This document shows positions 56,965 to 64,000 of a stretch of 64,000 bases of DNA, in pieces. Source of the DNA: Agromyces mediolanus (lineage in GTDB: Bacteria > Actinomycetota > Actinomycetes > Actinomycetales > Microbacteriaceae); the NCBI RefSeq assembly GCF_023715325.1, contig NZ_JAMBNX010000010.1, positions 1 through 64,000 on the forward strand, in the 5' to 3' direction. The translations under genes were made by a program, and so were the position numbers. Each line of letters begins with the position of its first letter. Within the stretch, counting starts at the first letter, position 1. The notes under the pieces were generated by a model. That model did no database searches, had not been told where the DNA came from, and saw only the letters and a program-made list of their open reading frames with translations.

Positions 56965-57130
56965 GGCGGATGCGGCGGCTGGGCGGTGCCGGCTCGGCGG
57001 GCCGGGTCGGCGGGGCGGGCTGGGCAGTGCGGGCTGGGCGGTGCGGGTCGGCGGGCGGGGCTGGGGGGTGCCGGCCCGGCGGGCTGGCTCGGCGGGCGTG
57101 CTCGGCGGGCTGCCGGGGCCCGTCGTGCAC
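56965..57130. repeat. Degenerate G-rich repeats upstream of the Bcr/CflA gene
   Basis: Short imperfect units of the types GGGCTGGGCGGTGC and GGCTCGGCGGGC recur throughout, with almost no A. The plus strand carries many runs of three to six G, giving potential for G-quadruplex or slipped structures. It lies just before the exporter ATG, so on the minus strand it is a C-rich leader. No gene is credible here. Confidence 0.7.
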
Positions 57131-57320
57131 GGAATCGTGCGCTCGGATCGAGTGCGCGGATGGCGCGGTTCGAGTGCCCGCGCCCGGGGAGCCGATGGCG
57201 CCCGCGGAGTCGAATCGATTCGAGAACGTCCATGGTAGCGCATCTCCCGCAGCGGGGCGAGCAATGCGCGCCGCGGCATCCGCCCTCCCCTCCCGCCCCG
57301 CCCGTCCCCCTTCTCCTCAC

Positions 57321-57446
57321 CTCGCAGAACTCAGGAACTTCCCCGGCCGCCCCGCCCGTCCCCCTTCCCCGCCCCTCGCAGAACTCAGGAACACCCTCGG
57401 CCACCCCTGCCCGCCCCCTCCCCGCCCTCTCCCACAACTCAGGAAC
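57321..57446 (-). repeat. Left arm of the TTCCTGAGTTGT array: three copies, 54-bp period
   Basis: GAACTCAGGAAC occurs at 57327-57338 and 57381-57392, and CAACTCAGGAAC at 57435-57446, exactly 54 bases apart each time. The units start with CTCGCAG or CTCCCAC and are filled by C/T-rich sequence (CCCCGCCC tracts). They are inverted relative to the right arm. The third copy reads ACAACTCAGGAAC, the same 13 bases as the left arm of the 20.6-kb element. Confidence 0.88.
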
Positions 57447-57488
57447 CGCCCGCCGCCGACCAGGCCTTTCGGCATCCGTGTCGCCCAG

Positions 57489-57614
57489 AACCGCCAGATG
57501 TTCCTGAGTTGTCGGAGGGGGCGGGTGGGGGCGTTCCTGAGTTGTGGGAGGGAGGCAGGTGGGGGCGTTCCTGAGTTGTGGGAGGGAGGCGGGCGGGGGC
57601 GTTCCTGAGTTCGG
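57489..57614 (+). repeat. Right arm of the TTCCTGAGTTGT array: four copies, 33-34-bp period
   Basis: GTTCCTGAGTTGT begins at 57500, 57533 and 57567, and the variant GTTCCTGAGTTCGG at 57601 (steps of 33, 34 and 34). The units are separated by G-rich filler such as GGGAGGGAGGCGGGCGGGGG. Bases 57489-57512 are identical over 24 positions to the reverse complement of 20560-20583. Left and right arms could pair into a large cruciform. The array lies in a 717-base gap between divergent genes with no other content recognised. Confidence 0.88.
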
Positions 57615-57671
57615 CGAGGGGCCCGCCGGCGGCGGGGTGGACGCTCAGGCGCGGTGGGTAGGGTGGCGGGC

Positions 57672-59042
57672 GTGTCGAGTGACTTCCGCGCCTTCCCCGC
57701 AGATCCCGCCGCCGTCGCACGCCTCGGCGGGCTCGGCCTCGACTACCGCGTGCTCTCCCCCGACGATCGCGAGGCGCTCGCCGTCTGGTCCGGCGCCGAG
57801 CACCGCGGCTTCCATCACCCGCGGCCGACCCCCGAGACCGTCGAGCGCGAGGTCGCCCTGCTCCAGGAGCGCCGGGTGCACGGGGTCTACGACCCCGAAC
57901 TCGGCGACGGCATCCCCGTCGGGACGGTCGCGAGCTGGCCGACGGGCCTCAGCGTGCCCGGCGGCCGAAGCGTCGACGGCTGGGCCGTCTCCGCCGTGAC
58001 CGTCGCCCCGACCCACCGCCGTCGCGGCATCGCGAGGGCGATGATGCAGGCCGAGCTCGCGAACGCGGTCACCGCGGGCGCCGCCGTCGCGATGCTCACC
58101 GCCACCGAGGCGACGCTCTACGGCCGCTACGGCTATGCGCCCGCCGCGCGCGCGGCGACCCTCGAGATCGATCGCCGCCGGGTCGAGTGGGCGGGCGCCG
58201 AGGTGCCCGGCCTGGTGCGCTTCGTGACGGATGCCGCGGGGTTCCGCCGTTCGGCCGGGCAGATCGTCCGGCGCCAGGTCGCCCGCACGCCCGGCGAGAT
58301 CGACCGCTGGCCCGCGCTCGTCGACCGGGTCCTCGGGCTCGACGACCCCGACGGCGAATCGGCGCGGGCCACCCGCGTCGCCCGCTACGACGACGCTCGC
58401 GGCCAGGCGCATGGCTTCGTCTCGTACCGCATCACGCGCGACGGGATGGGTGCCGGCGTCGTCGAGTTCGACTTCCTCGCCGCTGCGAGCGACGAGGCCG
58501 AGGCGGCGCTCTGGCGTTTCCTGCTGGAGCAGGACTTCGTCTCGACCGTGCGCGCCCGGCTCCGCTCCGTCGACGAGCCGCTCCGGTGGCTGCTCGTCGA
58601 CCAGCGCGCGATCACGACGACGGTCGGCGACCATCTGTGGCTCCGCATCCTCGACCCGGCGGCCGCACTCGAGGCCCGTCGCTACGAGGGTCCCGGCTCG
58701 CTCGTGCTCGAACTCGACGACCCGCTCGGCCACGCGTCGGGACGCTACGCGCTGGAAGTCTCGGCGCGCGGGGTCGCCGAGGTGCAGCGCCTCGACGGCG
58801 GCGCGCAGGATGCCTCGGGCGCATCGACGCCGACCGGCGCGACGGCCCCGACCCGACGTTCGAAGCCCGCGCACGGTCTCCGGCTCGGCGTCGACGCCCT
58901 CGCCGCCATGTACCTCGGCGACGCCAGGGCGAGCCTCCTGGCACGCGCCGGCCGGATCGAGGAGACCGGCCCCGGCTCGCTCGCCGTCGCCGACCGTCTG
59001 TTCGCGACGAACCGCGCGCCCCGCCTCAGCATCTGGTTCTGA
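57672..59042 (+). CDS. Eis-like GNAT acetyltransferase with SCP2-like C-terminus
   Basis: A 456-residue protein organised like mycobacterial Eis: an N-terminal GNAT domain (LSPDDREALAVWSGAEHRGF, VSAVTVAPTHRRRGIARAMM, then TEATLYGRYGYAPAARAATL). A second GNAT-like domain and a sterol-carrier-like C-terminal domain follow. The chain ends in an aromatic residue (RLSIWF), whose carboxylate is catalytic in Eis. Eis enzymes acetylate aminoglycosides and other amines. The GTG at 57672 is chosen since a -10-like TAGGGT (57659-57664) ends seven bases before it; a GTG at 57654 precedes that hexamer. Confidence 0.88.
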   Translation: MSSDFRAFPADPAAVARLGGLGLDYRVLSPDDREALAVWSGAEHRGFHHPRPTPETVEREVALLQERRVHGVYDPELGDGIPVGTVASWPTGLSVPGGRSVDGWAVSAVTVAPTHRRRGIARAMMQAELANAVTAGAAVAMLTATEATLYGRYGYAPAARAATLEIDRRRVEWAGAEVPGLVRFVTDAAGFRRSAGQIVRRQVARTPGEIDRWPALVDRVLGLDDPDGESARATRVARYDDARGQAHGFVSYRITRDGMGAGVVEFDFLAAASDEAEAALWRFLLEQDFVSTVRARLRSVDEPLRWLLVDQRAITTTVGDHLWLRILDPAAALEARRYEGPGSLVLELDDPLGHASGRYALEVSARGVAEVQRLDGGAQDASGASTPTGATAPTRRSKPAHGLRLGVDALAAMYLGDARASLLARAGRIEETGPGSLAVADRLFATNRAPRLSIWF

Positions 59043-59079
59043 GTTCGCGCCGCCGCGGAGGCGGCCCGGCGCGCTCGCC

Positions 59080-60234
59080 TCAGCGGGCGTCCTGGCGGGG
59101 GAAGACGACCTTCTCGAGGATGATGATGATCGACGCCGCGACGGGGATGGCGACGAGCGCTCCCAGGACGCCGCCGAGCGTGCCGCCCGCGACCGCGGCG
59201 ATGACGACGAGGGCGCCGGGCACCGCGACCGCCTTGTTCATGATGCGGGGGCTGATGACGTAGGCCTCGACCTGCATGTACACGAGGTAGTAGATCGCCG
59301 CGGCGAGCGCCGTCACGGGCGAGGCCGCGAACGACACGAGCGAGATGATGACGGCGCCCGTCAGCGTGCCGATGAGCGGCACGAGCGAGCAGAGGAACGC
59401 GACGAAGGCGAGCAGGATCGGCGCCGGCGCCCCGATGATGGTGAGGTAGATGAGGCTCAGCACCCCGTTCACGGCGCCGAGCGTGACCTGCCCGATGACG
59501 TAGCGGCCGACGGCGCCGGTGATGTCGCCGGCGACGTCGAGATAGCCGCGGCGCGAGCTGGCCGGCACGAAGCGGGCCGAGGCGCGCTTCATCGACCGCA
59601 GCGAGGCGAGGAAGTAGAGGGTCAGGATGAGCACGATGGTCGCGCCGGTGAAGCCGCCCGCGATGCCCGCGCCGACCGCGAGGAGGCCGCCGCCGAGCGA
59701 GCCGATGTGCGCCGGGTCGCTCAGCCAGTCGCCGATGGCCTGGATCGCCTGGTCGATCGAGTCGCCGCCCGTGAGCCCGTTGATCCAGTTCACCAGCTGG
59801 CTCTCGCGCACGGCGACGACGATGCGGTCCCAGTCGTTCACGATGCGCGTGCTCTCGGTGATGACGATCGGCACGATGGTCGCGATGAGGCCGACGAAGA
59901 GGCCGATCACCACGGCGAAGACGATGAGGATGGCGGCCCAGCGGGGCAGGCCGCGCCGCTGCATCCAGCTGACCACCGGGTCCAGGCCGAGCGCCAGGAA
60001 GAGCGCGAGCGCGACGTAGAGGATGACGGTCGAGAGCTGGCCGACGATGCCGCCGAGCGCGAGCGCGACGAGCACGCCCAGGGTCGCGGTGAAGCCGATC
60101 CGGAACGCGTTGACGCGGAAGGACGGCAGCTCGACGACGTCGGCCGGCTTGCTCGAGGCGTCGCGCGCGGCGGTCTCGGCCTTCGCCTGGCCGGAGGTCG
60201 ATCGGGACTTCGGCGTGTTCCGCATGCTCCGCAT
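59080..60234 (-). CDS. AI-2E family transporter
   Basis: A 384-residue membrane protein of the AI-2E/YdiK-type family, once linked to autoinducer-2 export and now also to Na+/H+ exchange. About eight helices are visible: FRIGFTATLGVLVALALGGI, STVILYVALALFLALGLDPV, AAILIVFAVVIGLFVGLIAT and so on. The family motif region is FVAFLCSLVPLIGTLTGAVI with PRIMNKAVAVPGALVVIAAV near the end. A hydrophilic Ser/Lys-rich N-terminus of 40 residues precedes helix 1. Two ATGs (60234, 60225) are possible starts. Confidence 0.92.
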   Translation of the reverse strand: MRSMRNTPKSRSTSGQAKAETAARDASSKPADVVELPSFRVNAFRIGFTATLGVLVALALGGIVGQLSTVILYVALALFLALGLDPVVSWMQRRGLPRWAAILIVFAVVIGLFVGLIATIVPIVITESTRIVNDWDRIVVAVRESQLVNWINGLTGGDSIDQAIQAIGDWLSDPAHIGSLGGGLLAVGAGIAGGFTGATIVLILTLYFLASLRSMKRASARFVPASSRRGYLDVAGDITGAVGRYVIGQVTLGAVNGVLSLIYLTIIGAPAPILLAFVAFLCSLVPLIGTLTGAVIISLVSFAASPVTALAAAIYYLVYMQVEAYVISPRIMNKAVAVPGALVVIAAVAGGTLGGVLGALVAIPVAASIIIILEKVVFPRQDAR

Positions 60235-60390
60235 GTTCCGACCGTAGCCGCGCCGGGCACGCCGCGGAAGGTCCGCCGCGGCGAGTTGACAGGGCGGATC
60301 TCCTGTGCTCGGAATGAACGGGCGCGGAGCGCGTTGACCTCAAAGGGAAGACGCGCCCATGGGCGACGCGCGCCCGCCGGAAGGAGCACC

Positions 60391-61833
60391 GTGACCGCAG
60401 AGACCGCCGTCGGATTCCGCTCGGAGCGCGGCCCCGTGCTCATCGCGCTCATGCTCGCGACGGGCCTCATCGCCATCGACTCGACGATCCTCGCCACCGC
60501 GGTGCCGTCCATCGTCCGCGATCTCGGCGGTTTCGCGCAGTTCCCCTGGCTGTTCTCGGTGTACCTGCTCGCGCAGGCGGTCTCCGTCCCGGTCTACGCG
60601 AAGCTCGCCGACACCGTGGGCCGGAAGCCGATCATGCTCGTCGGCATCGGGCTGTTCCTCGTCGGATCGGTGCTCTGCGGCTTCGCCTGGGACATGACCT
60701 CGCTCATCGTCTTCCGCGCCGTCCAGGGCCTCGGCGCGGGTGCCGTGATGCCGGTGTCGATCACGATCACCGGCGACCTCTACACGGTCCGCGAGCGCGC
60801 CAGGGTGCAGGGGTACATCGCGAGCGTCTGGGCGGCCTCCTCCGTCATCGGCCCGACCCTCGGCGGGCTCTTCGCCGGCTACCTCGACTGGCGCTGGATC
60901 TTCTTCATCAACATCCCGCTGTGCATCATCGCCGCCGTCGTGCTGTGGCGCCGCTACCACGAGTCGCTCGACCGTGAGAAGCACACGATCGACGTCACCG
61001 GGTCGATCGTGCTCACGATCGGGCTGACGCTCCTCATCCTCGCGGTGCTGGAGGGCGGCCAGGCCTGGTCGTGGCTGTCCTGGCAGTCCCTCGGCGCGTT
61101 CGGCATCGGCGCGGCGCTCATCGTCGCCTTCGTGTTCATCGAGCTGCGGGCCAAGGAGCCCGTGCTGCCGCTCTGGGTGTTCTCGCGCCGCCTGATCGTC
61201 ACGACCTCGCTCATCTCGTTGGGCGTCGGCGCGGTGCTGATCGGGCTCACCTCCTATGTGCCGACCTTCCTGGAGGTGTCGGCGGGGACGAGCCCGCTCG
61301 TCGCCGGCCTCGCGGTGGCCGCGCTCACCCTGGGCTGGCCGATCTCGGCGTCGCAGTCGGGACGCCTCTACCTGCGCGTCGGGTTCCGGACGACCGCGCT
61401 CATCGGCCTCGCGATCGCGATCGCCGGCTCGGCGGCGCTCATCGCCGCGTCATTCGTGCCGAACCCGTGGACGGCGGCGCTCGCGTGCTTCATCGTCGGA
61501 CTGGGGCTCGGCCTCGTCGCCTCGCCGACGCTCATCGCGGCGCAGTCCTCGGTGCCGTGGTCGGAGCGCGGGGTGGTGACGGGGGCGAACATGTTCCTCC
61601 GCTCGGTCGGCAGCGCGGTCGGCGTCGCGGTGTTCGGTGCGGTGGCCAACGGCGTGATCGAGCGCTCCGGCCTCGGCGACCACTCCCCCGTCGCGGTGCA
61701 GGGGGCCGCGACCGCGGTGTTCGTCGCGGTGATCGTCGCCGCCGCGGCGACGATCGTCGCCGCCCTCGTGATGCCGCAGGCGCGCGTGGAGGACGTGGAG
61801 CTCGCCCCGAGCGCGCCGGCGGCGGCCGGCTGA
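60391..61833 (+). CDS. MFS exporter, DHA2 (14-helix) family
   Basis: A 480-residue transporter with fourteen helices. Marks are IALMLATGLIAIDSTILATA with VPSIV, AKLADTVGRKPIMLVGIGLF, FRAVQGLGAGAVMPVSITIT and SVIGPTLGGLFAGYLDWRWI with FFINIP. These are the classical DHA2 motifs of drug:proton antiporters. GTG start with a perfect AAGGAG four bases upstream. A consensus -35 TTGACA lies at 60286-60291, but no good -10 follows at the right distance. It converges on the oxidoreductase gene across a strong hairpin. Confidence 0.93.
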   Translation: MTAETAVGFRSERGPVLIALMLATGLIAIDSTILATAVPSIVRDLGGFAQFPWLFSVYLLAQAVSVPVYAKLADTVGRKPIMLVGIGLFLVGSVLCGFAWDMTSLIVFRAVQGLGAGAVMPVSITITGDLYTVRERARVQGYIASVWAASSVIGPTLGGLFAGYLDWRWIFFINIPLCIIAAVVLWRRYHESLDREKHTIDVTGSIVLTIGLTLLILAVLEGGQAWSWLSWQSLGAFGIGAALIVAFVFIELRAKEPVLPLWVFSRRLIVTTSLISLGVGAVLIGLTSYVPTFLEVSAGTSPLVAGLAVAALTLGWPISASQSGRLYLRVGFRTTALIGLAIAIAGSAALIAASFVPNPWTAALACFIVGLGLGLVASPTLIAAQSSVPWSERGVVTGANMFLRSVGSAVGVAVFGAVANGVIERSGLGDHSPVAVQGAATAVFVAVIVAAAATIVAALVMPQARVEDVELAPSAPAAAG

Positions 61834-61882
61834 CCACCCCCCGCCCGCGCCGTTCTTGCCCTACTCCCGCTCGCTTCCCCCG

Positions 61883-61956
61883 CGCCGAGAGGGTCGGATT
61901 CCGGCGGCGCGAGCGCGGTCGGCTCGTGCGGATGCCGGGAAACGACCCTCTCGGCG
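61883..61956. terminator. Long nested hairpin between convergent genes
   Basis: Perfect 14-base arms CGCCGAGAGGGTCG (61883-61896) and CGACCCTCTCGGCG (61943-61956) enclose 46 bases that themselves pair in nested fashion (TTCCGGC with GCCGGGAA, then GCGAGC with GCTCGT). The whole 74 bases fold into one long, nearly continuous stem. It lies between the converging DHA2 exporter and the oxidoreductase, so a bidirectional terminator is likely. Its length and internal symmetry also suit a REP-like palindromic unit. Confidence 0.7.
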
Positions 61957-62011
61957 GGGGCGAGGGGTGGGGGCGCAGGTGGGGCGCGGGTGGGGGTGGG
62001 GGCCGGGGCGG

Positions 62012-63478
62012 CTACGCCCGCAGCTCGGGCAGGCGGATGCCGAAGCGCTCGCGCAGCGCGAGCCGGGCCGCGTACCAGCCGTTCATGCCGTGCACGGCCG
62101 GCCCGGGGGGCGTGGATGCGGAGCAGAGATAGACGCCCTCGAGCGGAGTACGCCACGGTGCGCGGGACACGACGGGACGTTTCACGAGCTGCGCGAGCGT
62201 CGTCGCCCCGCCGCCGAGGTCCCCGCCGACGAGGTTCGCGTTGCCGCGTTCCAGGGCGACGGCGGAGCTCGCGGCGGAGGCGAGCACGAGGTCCCGGAAG
62301 CCGGGCGCGAATCGCTCCACCTCGGCGGTGATGAGCTCGGTCGCGTCGAACGTCGAGCCGGCGGGCACGTGCGTGTACGCCCAGAGCACGTGCTTGCCGG
62401 CTGGCGCGCGGCTCGCGTCGAGCACGCTCGGCTGCGTGACGAGCACGAACGGATGCCTCGGCGCGCCGTCCGTGCCGGGCTGACGCCCCGCGGCGACGGC
62501 GTTCTCGGCGGCGGCGATCTCGGCGCGGGTGCCGCCGAGGTGCACGGTGGGTGCGAGTCCGACCTCCTCCGCCGCCCAGGGGACGGGGCCGTCGAGCGCG
62601 AAGTCGACCTTCGCGACCCCGCTGCCGAAGCGGAACCGGTCGAGCGCGCGCGCGTAGCGCCGGGGCAGTCGGGCGGTGCGGAGCAGGCCCGGCCCGGTGT
62701 CGAGCAACACCGCTCGGCTGCGCGGCAGTTCGCCGAGCTCGCGCATGCGGACGCCGGTCTCGATGCGCCCGCCGAGACGGCGGAGCTCGGCCGCGAGCGC
62801 GTCGGCGATGCGCTGCGACCCGCCCTCGGGATAGCCCCAGCCGGCGGCATGGCCGTGCGCGGCGAGGAGGAGCCCTGCGCCCGCCGAGGCGAGGTTCGGC
62901 AGGCGCCCGGCGGCGTGCGCGACGACCCCGGTGAAGAGTGCGGCGGCGACGGGGCCGACGAATCGGGAGCTCCACAGACTGGTGCCCTGATCGACCGCCC
63001 TGGCACCGAAACGCAGCGCGGCGACGGGGTCGCGCGGCATCCGGAGCAGCTGGGAGCCGGTGAAGTCGACGACCCCGTCGATGCGGGAGACGAGCGGGGC
63101 GAGGAGCCGTCGCCACTGGCCGCCGTCGGCGCCGAGTCCGGCGATCGTGCGGTCGAGCTCGCGCCAGGCGAGCCCCGCCCCGCCGCCGGGGATCGGGTGG
63201 GCGTAGGAGAGCTCGGGCACGATCCAGCGCACACCCCGGTCGGCGCCGGCCTCGCCGAGCAGGCCGAGCTCACGGAGCACGGGCGAGGCGAGGGCCGCGG
63301 GATGCACCGCCGAGCCGACGTCGTGGCGGAACCCGGGCAGGGTGAGTTCGGCGGTGCGGGTCGCCCCGCCGATCGTGTTCTCCGCCTCGAGCAGGAGCAC
63401 GTCGAGCCCGGCGCGCGCGGCCACGACGGCGGCGACGAGCCCGTTCGGCCCGCTGCCGACGACGGTGACGTCGGTCAT
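62012..63478 (-). CDS. FAD-dependent oxidoreductase, phytoene desaturase-like
   Basis: A 488-residue amine-oxidase/CrtI-type flavoprotein. The dinucleotide motif VVGSGPNGLVAAVVAARAGL is at the N-terminus, followed by LLLEAENTIGGATRTAELTL with PGFRHDVGSAVHP. The C-terminal FAD motif is GVYLCSASTPPGPAVHGMNG. It belongs with the pyridine nucleotide-disulphide oxidoreductase domain 2-like group rather than true carotenoid enzymes, and no crt genes are near. The substrate is unknown. The ATG is one base after the stop of the upstream Nudix gene, so they form an operon. Confidence 0.9.
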   Translation of the reverse strand: MTDVTVVGSGPNGLVAAVVAARAGLDVLLLEAENTIGGATRTAELTLPGFRHDVGSAVHPAALASPVLRELGLLGEAGADRGVRWIVPELSYAHPIPGGGAGLAWRELDRTIAGLGADGGQWRRLLAPLVSRIDGVVDFTGSQLLRMPRDPVAALRFGARAVDQGTSLWSSRFVGPVAAALFTGVVAHAAGRLPNLASAGAGLLLAAHGHAAGWGYPEGGSQRIADALAAELRRLGGRIETGVRMRELGELPRSRAVLLDTGPGLLRTARLPRRYARALDRFRFGSGVAKVDFALDGPVPWAAEEVGLAPTVHLGGTRAEIAAAENAVAAGRQPGTDGAPRHPFVLVTQPSVLDASRAPAGKHVLWAYTHVPAGSTFDATELITAEVERFAPGFRDLVLASAASSAVALERGNANLVGGDLGGGATTLAQLVKRPVVSRAPWRTPLEGVYLCSASTPPGPAVHGMNGWYAARLALRERFGIRLPELRA

Positions 63479-63479
63479 C

Positions 63480-64000
63480 TCAGAAGGCCGAGACGTACTG
63501 CCAGGGCAGGCCGGTCATGACGAGCCGGTGCCTCGGGCCGTCGGCCCCCGCGCCGTGCTCGGCGCCGTCGACGGCGAAGTAGGCCGCGTCCTCCTGCCAG
63601 AGGATCGTCGTGCCGGCCTCGTCGAAGCGCCCGGCGAAGCGGTGCAGCTCGCGCTGACGGAACCGGGTGAGCGCGGCGTCGACGGATCGTTCTGCGGCGA
63701 GCCCGTGCAGGGTGACCCAGGTGGGCGGCCAGAGCGTCATCGCCCCCGCGGCGTGGCGGTCGAGCGCCTCGGCCGGACGGATCCAGGCGACGGCCACGAG
63801 CTCCTCGGGCGCCGGGCGCAGCTCGCCGTCGGGCATGCGGGCGGCGAAGAAGGTCGTCACCAGCCGCTTCTGCGCGATCATCGGCGGTACCCAGTGCGAG
63901 AACGCGACGAGCTCGCCGGGATCGATCTCGATGCCGATCTCCTCGCGGGTCTCGCGCACCGCAGCCCGGCGGGCGCTCTCGACGTCGTCGATCGTCTGCC
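63480..64000 (-). CDS. Nudix hydrolase, 5' end outside the window
   Basis: The visible 172 codons include most of the Nudix box at the window edge: VESARRAAVRETREEIGIEI, matching E-x7-RE-U-x-EE-x-G-U. Further on are VAFSHWVPPMIAQKRLVTTF with FAARMPDG, and an EELVAVAWIRPAEALDRHAA segment typical of actinobacterial NUDIX proteins. It should hydrolyse a nucleoside diphosphate derivative. The N-terminus, including the box glycine, lies beyond base 64000. It is one base upstream of the oxidoreductase gene. Confidence 0.9.
   Translation of the reverse strand, partial: QTIDDVESARRAAVRETREEIGIEIDPGELVAFSHWVPPMIAQKRLVTTFFAARMPDGELRPAPEELVAVAWIRPAEALDRHAAGAMTLWPPTWVTLHGLAAERSVDAALTRFRQRELHRFAGRFDEAGTTILWQEDAAYFAVDGAEHGAGADGPRHRLVMTGLPWQYVSAF

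Noticed and set aside
57489-57614. CRISPR-like array (regular short repeats at 33-34 bp)
   Set aside because: The repeated core is only 13 bases, the spacers are similar G-rich filler rather than unique sequences, the left arm is inverted with a different period and there are no cas genes.
59041-59053. A further TTCCTGAGTTGT copy at the end of the Eis-like gene (TTCTGAGTTCGC)
   Set aside because: It lacks one base of the core and includes the gene's own stop codon, so the likeness is probably chance.
60286-60316. Full promoter upstream of the DHA2 exporter
   Set aside because: TTGACA is perfect, but no acceptable -10 lies 16-19 bases downstream (TCGGAA/CGGAAT only), so only the -35 is mentioned.
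58231-61833. A 1200-codon plus-strand frame running from the Eis-like gene into the DHA2 exporter
   Set aside because: Only the part from 60391 encodes a protein family. The upstream portion is antisense to the AI-2E gene and out of frame with the Eis-like gene.

Overview
The window is high-GC actinobacterial chromosome, most likely Microbacteriaceae. The left edge holds the 5' end of a 16S rRNA gene on the minus strand, whose leader carries the typical actinobacterial boxA block (176-200). Other signs are pervasive GC-rich codon third positions, many GTG starts, -10 hexamers of the TANNNT type placed 6-9 bases before start codons (leaderless mRNAs), and actinobacterial-style short-loop GC hairpin terminators without U tracts. 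No tRNA, CRISPR array, insertion sequence, prophage or plasmid function was seen.

Layout. 1-600: 16S start, leader and two rRNA promoters. 0.6-20.5 kb: housekeeping and accessory genes, namely two aldo/keto reductases, HrpA helicase, a polar amino acid ABC transporter, MFS exporters, a frameshifted DUF4349 lipoprotein, an acyl-CoA dehydrogenase-like protein, an AlaX-type editing protein, a KhtTU-type K+/H+ antiporter, an LLM flavin oxidoreductase facing an F420-reductase-like protein, and a GNAT. 20.7-22.7 kb: a translationally coupled N-succinylamino acid racemase/GNAT pair. 22.8-46 kb: a purine-catabolism island. It runs guaD, an NCS2 permease and xdhABC (purine to urate), then uricase, HIU hydrolase and OHCU decarboxylase (urate to allantoin), a glycerate kinase-allantoinase fusion, and allE. 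Glyoxylate is then handled by gcl, hyi, glxR and the kinase half of the fusion (to phosphoglycerate) or by malate synthase. An IclR regulator sits at the centre. No allantoate amidohydrolase or ureidoglycolate-cleaving enzyme is recognisable. 46-55 kb: molybdenum supply, namely a HTH-Mop regulator, modABC, moaA, moaE, moeZ, moaD, moeA, moaC and mog, which together make and load the cofactor that xanthine dehydrogenase needs. 55-64 kb: a PAP2 phosphatase, Bcr/CflA and DHA2 exporters, an Eis-like acetyltransferase, an AI-2E family protein, a phytoene-desaturase-like oxidoreductase and a Nudix gene cut by the right edge.

Most notable unexplained signals: (1) imperfect palindromes TTCCG-N5-CGGAA in nearly every promoter of the purine and Moco genes, four times as tandem pairs exactly 21 bp apart, suggesting one regulon; (2) a dispersed inverted-repeat element with 13-bp arms (core TTCCTGAGTTGT) at 20.6 kb, expanded into a seven-copy array at 57.3-57.6 kb; (3) the glycerate kinase-allantoinase fusion, which keeps an internal ribosome site and GTG; (4) an aldo/keto reductase whose only well-placed start is ATC; (5) the unassigned DUF6986 gene locked between allE and malate synthase.
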